From: Paulownia fortunei
Lineage: Eukaryota > Streptophyta > Magnoliopsida > Lamiales > Paulowniaceae
DNA: 64,000 nt
Direction: 5' to 3'
Assembly (NCBI GenBank): GCA_019321725.1
Contig: CM033114.1
Coordinates: forward strand, 21,460,216-21,524,215
Numbering within the stretch: the stretch's first letter is position 1; each line of letters opens with the position of its first letter. Made by a program: the position numbers and the translations under genes. Under the pieces are notes generated by a model. It searched no databases and was not told the DNA's origin. It saw nothing but the letters and a program-made list of their open reading frames with translations. Positions 1 through 11,849 of the stretch are shown here, in pieces.

Positions 1-31
1 TTTTTTATTATTTAGGGAATGATTTTTTAAA

Positions 32-77
<46 letters not shown>

Positions 78-1459
78 AATTTATACAAATTAAAAAAAAA
101 TAGAGTTGAGGGGGCCGCCGCGGGCCGGCCCCTAGATCCGCCCTGAAGAGAGTCATGTTGTTCGGACACAATCTGACCTTAATATCAAAAAACAATGGTA
201 TGATTAATCATCTAACAAATCTTGAATGAGTTTTGCAGAGAAGTAGTGGATTTAGTAGTAAATTTACCTAAAAAGTGTGAAGGTTTAGTAAATTAGGAGT
301 GAATTTACCTAAAAATTATGAAGGTTTGGTAGAATTAGGATAGGATTACTGAGAATGCAATGTGATTAGTTTTTATCCATTTCCAATATTAAAAAAGGGT
401 CTAACATGGGCTCCAACAACATATGGTAGGCAGATTATGCGTCATTAATTATTTATGATTTTACTTTTAAAAAGCATTGACTTCTATAGTAATATTCTAT
501 TTTACACTTTATAATAATTATATTTTTTTTTAAAAAAAAAAAAGGAAGAAGAAGACTAAAGACGTGGTGTACACGTTTTAAGTGAATGGTTGCTGATTTT
601 AGTACTTGAAAAAATCTAGTTTTTGTGGTGAAAAATTGCAAACATATTTTTGTAATTAAGTCCCTCAAGAATAAAAATATTTCTTATCTTAATTAATTAT
701 TATTTTTTTCTTTTCTGCGAAGTTTTCATAAAAATACTTGGTGCTAGTTTTATTTGAATTTTCGACCAATAAAAACTATTTAAATTGGTAAATAAATATT
801 TTGTTAGGAGTTCACATCATTGATTCCGTCAATAACTAGTGGTTGTTTCTATGGTATCTAAGGAGGGTGAGAATTTTGACTTTATATAATCATATAATAA
901 AAGGTTTTCCAAATCTTGCCTTTGTCCTTCAACAGGCTTGCATTGTCAATTTTGGCATCTTTCTCCATAATTCATGATAATTATTTTTAATTGATGTTAA
1001 TTTGACCTTTCTAATCAACTCTATAATTGGTACATTGTTTTCAACAAAGATTATTTATACATTTTATCAATTTAGTTTCCCCTAATCACTTAAACATAAC
1101 AAATAAATATCCCCCAAAAAAAAAATAGAATTTACAATGAATCAACCTATTTTTCAAAATAAATATGCTAGTTCTTGACTTGTAGCATGTAAAAAATGAA
1201 TAATACTTATTTATATCAACGACAAAGTTAAAATCTTTAGTAGTATAAAGTGATGAGGTGATTTTCATACCATGGAGCTAGTATTTTTTAATAGTAACCC
1301 TGAAAATGTTAATTACATAAAAATATTCGAAAACCTTTGCAAATTCATTGGAATTTCATTTATATAGAATCAAAAATTTACCCACAACCAAATTCACTCA
1401 TTATTTTATTTTGGGGGTGAAATTATAATTATTATTGTTGTTATTGTTGGTTCGTGTAG
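1..1459. other. Non-coding left edge, probably intron 1 of the endoglucanase gene
   Basis: No plausible coding exon is visible. The stretch is AT-rich apart from a short GC-rich patch near 110-150. An acceptor (ttcgtgtag) ends at 1459 directly before the first recognisable GH9 exon, so the 3' end of this stretch is intronic. The expected upstream exon, encoding a cytosolic tail, a membrane anchor and the first catalytic residues, was searched for by eye and not found. It is either beyond the left edge or lost. Confidence 0.55.
37..74. repeat. (TA)n microsatellite
   Basis: An almost pure run of TA dinucleotides, about 18 units. It lies in the non-coding stretch upstream of the endoglucanase exons. 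Confidence 0.9.
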
Positions 1460-3040
1460 CTGGAAAATTGCCCAAGAACAACGGTATCCCATGGAGAGGG
1501 GATTCTGGGTTACAAGACGGGTCGGATCAAACGGATCTTAAAGGAGGACTGGTGGGAGGGTATTATGATGCCGGAGACAACACCAAGTTCCATTTTCCTA
1601 TGTCATTTGCTATGACAATGCTAAGTTGGAGTGTGATCGAATATGAGCACAAGTATCGTGCCATTGGAGAGTATGATCATGTTAAAGACCTTATCAAATG
1701 GGGCACCGATTATTTGCTCCTCACCTTCAACTCATCCGCTACTAAGATCAATAAAATTTACAGTCAGGTATGTGCGTACTAAACATAGTTAGTTCGTTTG
1801 TATGCATACGTGATTGTCATAACTAAAAATAACTTAATTTCTTAAAATAAAAGTTTATTTTTCGAAATAATTTTTCTGATTAAAAGTATTGATTGACATT
1901 ATTAACTCTCGAAAGCTAATTTTAAAAATAATAATATAAAATTATATAACATTTGTATTTTTTTTCTCTCTCATTTACAACTTCGTGCCGTGATAAACTA
2001 GTCTCATATTATGGGATTGAGCGGTGCTAAATACTACGTGACGTTAGTTGATAAAATAATTTTTTCCACTTGTATATAGTATAAATTTTTGTTTGTTGCT
2101 TCATATACATCAAAAGAAAATTAGATTAAATTATCATACTTGTTAAATTGCCCAAATTTTTTTGGTTGTGAGATTTTCAAAAAAAGAAATTATATACATC
2201 TTGTGTGAAAATATCAAACACGTAAATCTTCTCCCAACACCTACCTACCCCCTGTTGGATTTTGGACCATGAGGCCCTGACCCTGACCCTGACCCATTCA
2301 GGTTGGTGGATCACAAAACGGTTCTCGGACCCCAGACGACCACTACTGCTGGCAAAGGCCCGAGGACATGGACTACCCCCGCAAGGTCCAAATGACAACC
2401 TCCGGCCCCGAACTAGCCGCCGAAATGGCGGCCGCCATGGCCGCCGCCTCCATCGTATTCCGGGACAACCCCGCCTACTCCAAGAAGCTCAGCAGAGGAG
2501 CTGAAACCGTCTTCGATTTCGCACGGGACCGCGGCAAAAGAACAGCATACTGCAGAGGGAACCCTTTCATTGAGCCATACTACAACTCCACAGGCTACTT
2601 TGATGAGCACATGTGGGGTGCTGCATGGCTGTTCTATGCCACTGGTAATAATTCTTACTTTTCTTTGGCTACTAATCCAGGGATGCCTGCGAATTCCAGG
2701 GCCTTTTACATGATCCCTGATTTGAGTGTCCTGAGTTGGGACAATAAGTTGCCTGCTGCAATGCTGATCCTGACAAGAATAAGGCTTTTCTTGAGCCCTG
2801 GATACCCTTATGAAGACATGTTGAGGAGTTATCACAATGTTACTGGGCTTACCATGTGTTCTTACCTTAAGAGATACAATGTTTTTAACTTTACTCGAGG
2901 TAAGAGAAATGTTATATATCACTTTTTTAGCTTGTTGTCCCGTCTGTTAATAGGTTCGTTTTATGACTTTGATTTATGGGATTGGAGAAAATGTGCTTGG
3001 ATGGGAACGAGGGTAGTGATATGATTATTGGGTCGTGTTT

Positions 3041-3092
<52 letters not shown>

Positions 3093-4308
3093 ATCTATCT
3101 TTTTGTGCAGGAGGAATGATAGAACTGAACCATGGGAGAGCACAGAATTTGCAGTATGTGGCAAATGCAGCGTTTTTGGCATCGGTTTTTGCTGATTACT
3201 TGAATGCTACTGGAGTTCCGGGCTGGAATTGTGGCCCGGATTTTTACCCACTTTCTGTTCTCAAAGATTTTGCCACTTCTCAGGTAATCATCAGTTATAA
3301 GTGGGTGACATATGGTTTAGATTTTTTTTATTATTATGATTATTTGTAAAATTAGTTGTAGAATAATTATTTTGAAATTAATGATCAATATTGCAAAATA
3401 GTGTTTAATAAAATACATTTGCAAGATAATATTTTGATCTTCAATTAATTCAGAACAACAAAAAAAGATTATTTTTTTCACAAATCTATCACATTTTCTT
3501 GCTTTTACAAAAAGATAGTAAATTTTTTAGCTTTTCCTTTTTCATCAATTTATATCTGATTTTTGTGAAAAATCAATTTCAAAGTAGTTGTTTTTTTTTA
3601 TCAATCATTTTGATCTAAACCTTATGAATTTTGGTGAAATCAGTTATTTCATATTTAATTATTATTTATTAGCATATTGTGTATTTCAAAAACTAATTTT
3701 CTGAACTCACCTTAATATTTTGTTTTTGTTTTTATTATATATTAATATGGACTTGGTTTAAATTTTCCTTGTAAATTATCATATTGTAGTTATTACTCTA
3801 TTATTAAATCTAATTAATTTATTTGATTCAATTAAGATATTCTTCTTGTTTTTTAATCCAATTTTTTTCTGTTTGTTTTATTTTCTTTTTTTATTTAAAA
3901 AAAAAGATGAATTATATACTAGGTGCCAACCCGTTGAACATGAGTTATGTAGTCGGATTCGGATCCAAATTTCCAAGACACGTCCACCACCGCGGCGCCT
4001 CCATCCCTAAAGACAAAACCAAGTACTCCTGCACCGGCGGATGGCGGTGGCGCGACGCCTCAACTCCCAATCCCAACCTGATATCCGGCGCCATGGTGGG
4101 CGGTCCAGACCGTTTCGACAACTTCAAGGACGTGCGGACTAACTACAGCTACACCGAGCCCACGGTGGCGGGCAACGCCGGCCTGGTGGCTGCGCTGGTG
4201 TCCCTCACCTCCAGCGGCGGCATTGGAGTTGACAAGAACACGATTTTCTCGGCCGTGCCGCCCTTGTATCCAGCGAACCCCCCGCCGCCTCCACCGTGGA
4301 AGCCTTAA
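1460..4308 (+). CDS. KORRIGAN-type endo-1,4-beta-glucanase (GH9 class A), 5'-partial
   Basis: This encodes the catalytic domain of a membrane-anchored glycoside hydrolase family 9 endoglucanase, the class that acts at plasma membrane and Golgi in cellulose synthesis and wall assembly. Exons: 1460-1767, 2302-2899, 3111-3283 and 3907-4308; phases agree at each junction. Visible hallmarks are [16 protein letters not shown], then [13 protein letters not shown] (the Asp pair of the GH9 centre), [10 protein letters not shown] (active-site His and Arg) and [14 protein letters not shown] (acid Glu). The proline-rich end PPPPPPWKP is typical of KOR proteins. Wording such as [12 protein letters not shown] looks nearer KOR2/KOR3 than KOR1. 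An upstream TTG in frame is not the start, because the acceptor at 1457-1459 shows exon 1 lies further 5'. The last intron uses an AAG acceptor after a run of A. Without the missing exon there is no membrane anchor, so the gene is either cut by the window edge or truncated. The family call is secure; intactness is unknown. Confidence 0.9.
2275..2295 (+). repeat. (CCCTGA)3 run next to a splice acceptor
   Basis: Three CCCTGA units plus a partial one sit a few bases upstream of the acceptor that ends at 2301, in the position normally held by a pyrimidine tract. Confidence 0.75.
3047..3091. repeat. (TA)n microsatellite in an endoglucanase intron
   Basis: A TA-repeat run with one break, in the short intron 2900-3110, ending about 20 bp before the acceptor. 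Confidence 0.85.
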
Positions 4309-5030
4309 TAATTCTTTTTAATAGACGTCGTGCATATATAAACATTTCCTTTTTATTGAGTTTTATTACTATGTTATAGAATACTAATATGCGGCTTAAT
4401 TTTTGTATAATATTCTATGAATAATACTTTTAAATTAAAAAAATTAATGTTTATTTTTATAATCAAATTTTATAGAATAATTATGAGTTTGAGTAAATGT
4501 TATATAATTATTGTTTAGTTATATGTACTTGATAATATCAGCAATTATACAACTGAATAATTACTTTTTATAGTCTCTTTCCTTCCCTTTTTTTTATTAA
4601 TTAAAACCAGTTGTGGATCCATACCGTTTGTTAAATATATTCAGAAGTGTTTTAATAAAATATAAAGGTGATAAATATGTGTATATTTTTATCCTGATAT
4701 ATACATTTATTTTAGTTTAATACTGATATATTTGCATATCATATTTAATTTGAGCTGATTATTTACGAAAGTATGTAATATATTTGCTCTAAATTCTTCT
4801 CATACCGAATTTTACTACGTCCAAATAAAAGAACAGCTCTGACAAAGTGACAATAACGAAACAACAAAAATAATTATAATAAATTATTATTATTACCCTT
4901 CAAAGAACAGACAGTGAATACAATTTGAAATTGTTGTCATCACTAACAATTGCATTTACAGTTGGAGGGTAAGAAGTTGTGACAAGCGACTGAACCAATC
5001 GCATGTTTTCCAGCAAATCCATGTAAATTT
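4309..5030. other. Convergent intergenic spacer
   Basis: AT-rich spacer between the 3' ends of the endoglucanase (plus) and hexosaminidase (minus) genes. It should hold both 3' UTRs. No other feature seen. Confidence 0.6.
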
Positions 5031-8000
5031 TTATTGCATGTAACAAGAACCAGGCTCCTCTGGTGCTGCTCGGCCAAGTCCATCCAATGGAGCTGCAGCC
5101 ACTCCCCTTTGATTCAGTAGACACCTAAAATACGATAATCGACCCCTGACTTGCTCTGGATCCTTGGCAAGCTTGTCATAAGGTGTCCATAGCCTCTCTA
5201 CATACATCCCACGAATAGCAAAACAGGAAAGGAAGAGTAAGGTTATGTATGATACATCATACAAGAAAACATGGATGAAGATGTGTTCATATACGTATAA
5301 AAGACGGCTTAAAGGCAGAATTTCAAGAATGGCTGATTTGAATAATGGTAAGCAAGAATTGATTCTTGTTTTTGTTTGGACTTTGTATGTTTATATTTCT
5401 TCTGTTACATTTTGATGATCCCTACCTTATCGACTGCAACTTTTATATTCCACGATTCCAACAGATATTGTACTCGCGTAGGGTATAATTCTTGAAAAAT
5501 GTCAGTTCTGGTTTGTTGTGAGGAAAGGCTTCTGTATAACTCCTGTGCAACTCAGATAGGAGCTGAAAATTTAGGTAGATTGCTACTCTTGACATGGGCT
5601 TGAGAATCTGGTAGTTAGATGATTGTTGTACTCATTGACCATCATCAGACAGTACTTTCAAGGAATAACTCTTGCTAAAGTAATTAGGTGATAGAATATA
5701 GACTTAGGAAGTGACCAAAGTGGGACTAGAATGAATAGGGCAGTGAAGAGGCCTATATTGAGAGCAGTGGATTTGCCTGATAATCGTTCCAAAGAGTTGA
5801 ATTAGTGCTTTGGTGAAAAATAGTAAGCAGTTTTCAGTCAAGTTAGCTTGGTAGTGTTTGACCACAGAAGGGAGAGTTGCCTTGGAGGAAGATTGGATGG
5901 TTTAGAGACTGAAATACTGAGCATACCGTGAGTTTATGTTAGCAAGCGAGGATAGAATAAGAAGTCCCAATGAAGAAATAGGCTTTAGATCAACCTTTAT
6001 TCAAGTGCCATCTCTCAGCTAGCTAGTGGCATAGAGTAAGATAATAGTGTGTTCTTAATACGAGTTTCACATAACATGAGTGGGAGTTCAGTGAATTTTG
6101 ATCTGCGGCAAAGATTTCTGGCACTGATTTGGGAAAGTTTCTTTGCTAAAACAGTTGATCGCTCTGGCAAGAAGGATGAAGAATTCATTCTTAGGGAGGC
6201 AAGAATTGCAATGAATTTGGCATCATATCGACTTCCATAACAAATCAGAATGTGCCATGGTATGATGTGCCAAACATCATTAAAACTGGGAACTCACTGC
6301 TGCTGTGGGATATTGGATTGTCTCAAATTTTCTAAAAGCCTATCAATTTTGTCTATAAGCCTAGTAAACATCCTTCTCTCAGCTAAAGCCGCACGTTAAA
6401 GAAGCAGAATGATATCATTTACATACGTATAGCATGGCCACAAGTAATTTTTATGTTTAAGAGGATGAAAGATGGTAAATGCCCAGCAGATATAAAAGAT
6501 TACCTGCAGCAGCTGCAGCCCGTGGCCATATTGTTTGCTCAATATCAGACCCATCAACATGCTCACCCCACATGCATACCTCACCCCCAAGGACTAAGGC
6601 TTGTTGCTTGGGATTTGTGATATTCGTTAGTGGCTCATTTGTGTAGAAATCTTGCCAAAGCGCATCCAAATGATCCAAGTACCACTTGTCTTGGTTGCTT
6701 ACGATACAACGCAACCCAGCTTTAACCACACTTTGAGCAACACCACTGCCAAGCCTGCAGGGCATCATTACAAGCACACAATGACCTTATCAGCCAGTGA
6801 ATAGCTGAATCTGTTCTTCTATAATAATTCAGTCATGCAGTATCACCAGCACTTACCAATTATGAACCACAGTTTTCCGGCTCAACTTACTGCCAAAGTT
6901 GTTGAAAGTCTCTTCCCTGTGATTTTTGTTAACATATTATCTAAATGAATTACAATACAAAGATCAGGCTGAATCATTGACGTTTCATACCAGTTGATGA
7001 TTTCATATCCATGGGACAATGCTATCTTTTGCGCTCGTAACACAAAATACTGATAAGCCTCTGAACCATTCAGGCCATTTTTCCATAACCTATAAATCAC
7101 CAAGGAATTCCAGGTTTACATTCGGGAAATAAACTATAGTTGAGAAATGCACTTTTAATTGAATGTTTTCAGGAAATTCAAGGGAGCCCGGACAGATATA
7201 AGGTACTATTTTAGTGAGAGTTGAGATATTAAGCAAATCTCAAAATTTACCACTTGCGCACACGAGGAGTCGACTGCCAGCAACCTGAAATTGGCATTAA
7301 CTTGTGCATGTCACTACCACATATAAGTCAAATACTAATATTCACAAGGGTCTGGGCAAAAGGAGTTTTTTAGAAGGAAAAAAGTTTTGCACCAGCAGGC
7401 AAAATAAAACTAAAACCACAAACGGGATGCAGATAAAATTTCTTTGAAGCCTGGTTTTTGCAAACACCATAAAATTACGAGCTATGGTGACAGCTTCAAG
7501 TTAAATAGATGGATAGGGCAAAGTCAGTAAACAGCTGACTGGTCTTGAAGGAAAGGATTGTACGACACTATATTAATGCCTGAACTGTGAGCTAACAGAT
7601 ATCAAACGTTTTACCTAGGTAACCAAATTACTTATGTGATTCGGGTGAATGAGGAGAGTGAAGCCAGTAAGTGAGAGTACTAGAGCTTTGTTCCCTTCAG
7701 TTTACTCATCTTCCAATCACATAACATCTAAGGAGAGGCTACTAAAGATCATATGCAGCACCTTTATCCATAAATAAAATATGTAAGACTAAATTTTTCA
7801 GAGTTTACGACTGGGGCTTCATGACATTTGCTCGAACAGGATGAATTGTATCCTCTGGTGATACCCAAAGTAGAAAATATATCAAAAAAATGCTAAAAAT
7901 ATTAAGTACTAATTTAGTTGGAAATGCATCCTTTGTCAAAGTGCAACATAAATTCAAGAATCTTGCAATAAAAATATCAGAAAAACAGATTAAAATGACA

Positions 8001-11000
8001 ATGTGATAAGCTGAAGTTTAAACATAGTTTAAGTTAAATCTTACTAGTATTCACTTCATCACCTCCCAGGTGAACAAATTTATATTTGAAGATCTTACTG
8101 AAATCTGAAAAATGAAATTTTGATATATGTAAGTTGATCATAATGTTTCCAGAAACGAGTGATGAGTAGTTGTGTCATAAAGTAGAGATGCTACCTGAAA
8201 GAATCCCATCTATCAATTTGAAGGTAAATTCATTGCTGACATCAAGTGGCTCCTTACAATCTGCTGAAGGCCATAAAAAAGGATATCCTATCCCCCTACA
8301 TATTGACATTTTTAAGTTTAGGTTGCTAACTTTAAGTTCCTTAATTGAAATGAAAATAATAAGGTAATGAAAACTGTAAATATGCTGATTCCTAGATTGA
8401 GGTTGTAGATCCATGTGTAGAACTCCACAAAATCTCTCTTTTCCCTAAACCAAAGTGGAGATGAAAAAGCATCGTGCAGATTTGTTCATGAACAAGATGC
8501 ATGAGTTCCATGAATCTCATTTTTGTTGGTGAATGCTATAGCTTTCACAGTCTTCCTATAAGGAAAAACCATCCAACTGCAGCCCAAATTTGTGATTAGT
8601 TTATCCAACTTTGCTCATCTGCTGCGGCAGGAAATTTAAGAACACATTTTACACATACAAACATATTTCATTGTTGAAATTAAGTTGAAGATTACCGGCA
8701 TAAATAGTTATGAGATAGCAAACAAATGATCTTTGTTTTTAACACAATAGAAATAGAAAGAGAAAGATACACTGAGCTATCTGATTACATGATGCAATAC
8801 ATTTGGAAGGAATTGACAAGGTCATGTTGCTTTTTGAAATAGTTTTTTTCTTTGAAATAAAGGAAGAAGTTTCTATATTTCAACGTTCGGAATTGAAGCA
8901 CAGTACCAGGATTGAGCATGCCCGGGAACATCAATTTCAGCCAATACATTAATTCCATGTTTTTTAGCATAACTGAAATGTAAGGAATCACAAATTAGAG
9001 ACACAAAGCATATACATTTGAAAATTGATAAAAGCTATTAGGTCAAGACTGAATTACTTGCCTTACAATCTCTGCAGCATCAGCAACTGTATACCGTTCT
9101 GAAATGGAATATGCACCATCCCACAGCTTTGGATATGATGGTATCTCAAGAGGGAAAGATTGTGAATCTACAATATGCCAATGCAGCACATTCTGCGATC
9201 AGATAAAGTCATAGCACACAAAAGTTAGTGATTTTATAAGTCCACAATCATGGCATCACAAGAAAGTAATTTCCAAAGAAAAAGCACTGTATGTGGAAGT
9301 CATACGAGGCATGCAATCTATCATGTTTCTCATCATAAGGAAAATATAGATTGACATTCACTGGCCAGAAACATAAATTCAGTGTCACATAGAAAAAGAG
9401 AAAATACAGGTGAAAAAGAGGCTGCAAAGTATATTCCAACTCTTTGTGCATCTACTAGAGAGAATTACTTATTCTGCTTTATACAGTGACCACATATCCA
9501 TATTTAACAAATAAAATATGCCAAAAAAAAGTGAAAAGTGAAAACTATAACATTCCCTATTGAAAGCATGAGGCATCAAAAAATTATATTAAAGCTTGTC
9601 GAGCCTCTCCTCATCGCCCATGGGGCTTCCATAATTGCTTCATCTCACGAGTTTTTCCATGACTGATTTAAGTTCTATGTGATCTTCTCCTTTTTTTACT
9701 ACTAATGACCGCCTTCAATGGCTTAAAACATCAGAATGAGACGATGCTAAAACCTCTTTCACATCAAAATGTCAACCCATCTCCATGAATCCCACTAGTT
9801 TTAGAGAAGATGTGTGCAAAAAAAAAAAAAAGCAACATAAAAGCTGCTCCCATAGTAAAAAGTTACTCTAGATAATATTCCTAAAGATGTGTTACTTACC
9901 AGCTTGGCATAAGCCATTGAATCAATGACCTTCTTTATCACTGGCAAAGGCTGATAATGCCTGGATGTATCTGCAGTACACACAAGTCGGAACATGAATG
10001 CAAGCATCGTAAATATTCCTTTTGTACTATGAGAATGTTAGTTAAGTCTGTTGGACTAGGCACTTTAACAGATCAACTTCACCCTTACAAGAATTCTAGG
10101 AAAGAAATTTAGCAAAATATAACTTAAAATTCTATGCTAGCAAGAGATTAGATAAGCATCTCACCAATCAAAAGCCCTCGATATGAGAACCTTGGCTGAT
10201 CAACAATGGTCAATGGAACCTGATGGACCAGAATCCCTCTTGATGAAATGTTATAACGGCAGACTTGGCTAAATGTCTGTTAGATATGGTAATAGAAGCA
10301 TTTTCATCACCCTTTATAAATTCAAAAGAAGCCACTACTGAGCTCTTTAGAAAAAAACATCAAACCTGCAGCCCATGCAAAGCTCCATAAACAGTTTGTG
10401 CCTGCACAAATGTAAATCATTTTAAAACTTATGTAGCAAATAGTACATTTACTATTTTGTTGCTGCATGCCAAGATAAAACTTGATGCCTACGGAAATTT
10501 GGCAACACGTGCACATAAAGAAGCAGACAAGAATGTGGCAAATTCAAGCACTACGTCTTAAATTTATATTCACAATTACATGAATTATAACAAAATCGGA
10601 TATTATCTCCAGCATGGGTATTCACTATATTGTGCTACAGGTTCAAAATGCCAAAATGTGTAATCTTGCTAAAAAAAGACCTGCCTGTTTCTGACTAGCC
10701 AATGACCTTAACTTATAATTAGAATACACGAGATGAAGTCATATATGACTGCATTATATCAACCATGGAAATACTCACAAAGTTGTATTAGTTAAATCTA
10801 CGTAGGAAACTTGGTGGTACAAACCTCAGTATGTGCATAAAGTGGATTTCCCTGAGCAGGGATATGTAGCTTGTATGACTCATCAATGCCATGCTGCAAC
10901 TGCATCAAACAGAAACAAATTTTAGAAGCAAAATTTGGCATTGAAATAATAAACATAAAGTTGTTTACACTTAGAGAAGAAACTAGCAATCAGCTAGTTG

Positions 11001-11849
11001 TGCCGGTTATCAGAAACTTCAAATATAAAAGAACTCTTAACAAGTAAAGCGATTGTTTTTTTTTTTCAATAATCTAATATTAATTACTTTGACTTATTGA
11101 AATTTGGAACATTAACTGCAAAATTTTTGATAAAATAATCATTTTATGATATCTAATGTAAAAACATTGTACAAGGTCAATTCTTTAAACTGACAAAGCG
11201 AGAACAAAGTGAAACATCAGAACTTAAGAAAGCCTCAATTTCCATTAATCCTGAAACATAAACAAAGGAAACTTATGGATCTGTTTCAAAGGAAAAACTT
11301 TTTTATTTCAAATCACAAAACAATAGCCATTGTTTCAAAACCATGTGTGACATTTTGAAAACAACACATGTAGCAGTGTCAAATTTAGTCTCAATAAGAA
11401 ACTCAGAGGTATAAATTGATGACAACTGCAAAGCAAAAAGGAAAAGAACAGAGTAAAAAAAATTGCTCAATGAATAGAAGTTCATTCACTTAAAAGACAA
11501 GATAGTTAATGAGTACCTCATCAGAAGGTGAAAAGACAACTACATGAATTCCTTTCAGCACGAAGGAAGGATCAATCTTGGAAGTATTGACTTCAATCAC
11601 ATGAGTTGCTCTGACAACATCAATTGACCTCAAGAATGCATCCTTGAGAATCCCAGAAGCATCAGTAAACTTGCTGCCTTCGGTCTTCAGCTCAAAATCA
11701 TTGCTGAGATAGAGATTTCCATAGCCGTAGCTCACCGACTTTGGCATTGGCCATATATTCAAGTGCTTTATACCAGCAGCATCAGCTGATATCACAAGAA
11801 CATATACCAAATACCAAAGAGATATGGTTTGTAGCCCTGTTCTTCCCAT
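5031..11849 (-). CDS. HEXO3: Beta-N-acetylhexosaminidase, GH20, HEXO3-like
   Basis: A secreted exo-hydrolase that removes terminal GlcNAc/GalNAc from N-glycans; plant HEXO3 forms paucimannosidic glycans at the plasma membrane and apoplast. Fourteen exons (5' to 3'): 11517-11849, 10825-10899, 10366-10401, 10165-10276, 9900-9970, 9062-9192, 8907-8972, 8195-8295, 8045-8104, 7251-7284, 6991-7089, 6857-6916, 6504-6754, 5031-5197. They sum to 1596 nt, 531 residues, normal for the family, with no internal stop. The N terminus is hydrophobic (signal peptide). Motifs: RFSYRGLLIDTSRHY, NVLHWHIVD, EIDVPGHAQSW, and HLGGDEVNTS carrying the catalytic Asp-Glu pair (about residues 324-325). The C-terminal part contains GGEVCMWGEHVDGSDIEQ, WPRAAAAAERLW and the end PGSCYMQ. 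Wording is closer to HEXO3 than to HEXO1. Intron 6 has a GC donor (AAG|GCAAGT); the GT alternatives break the conserved frame. A second, degenerate copy of the last exon lies near 20.9 kb. Confidence 0.95.

Noticed and set aside
1435..1459. In-frame TTG as start of the endoglucanase
   Set aside because: A good acceptor (gtgtag) ends at 1459 and the family needs an upstream anchor region; the TTG codons are intronic.
2413..2922. A 169-residue minus-strand frame
   Set aside because: Shadow of the conserved GH9 exon on the other strand.
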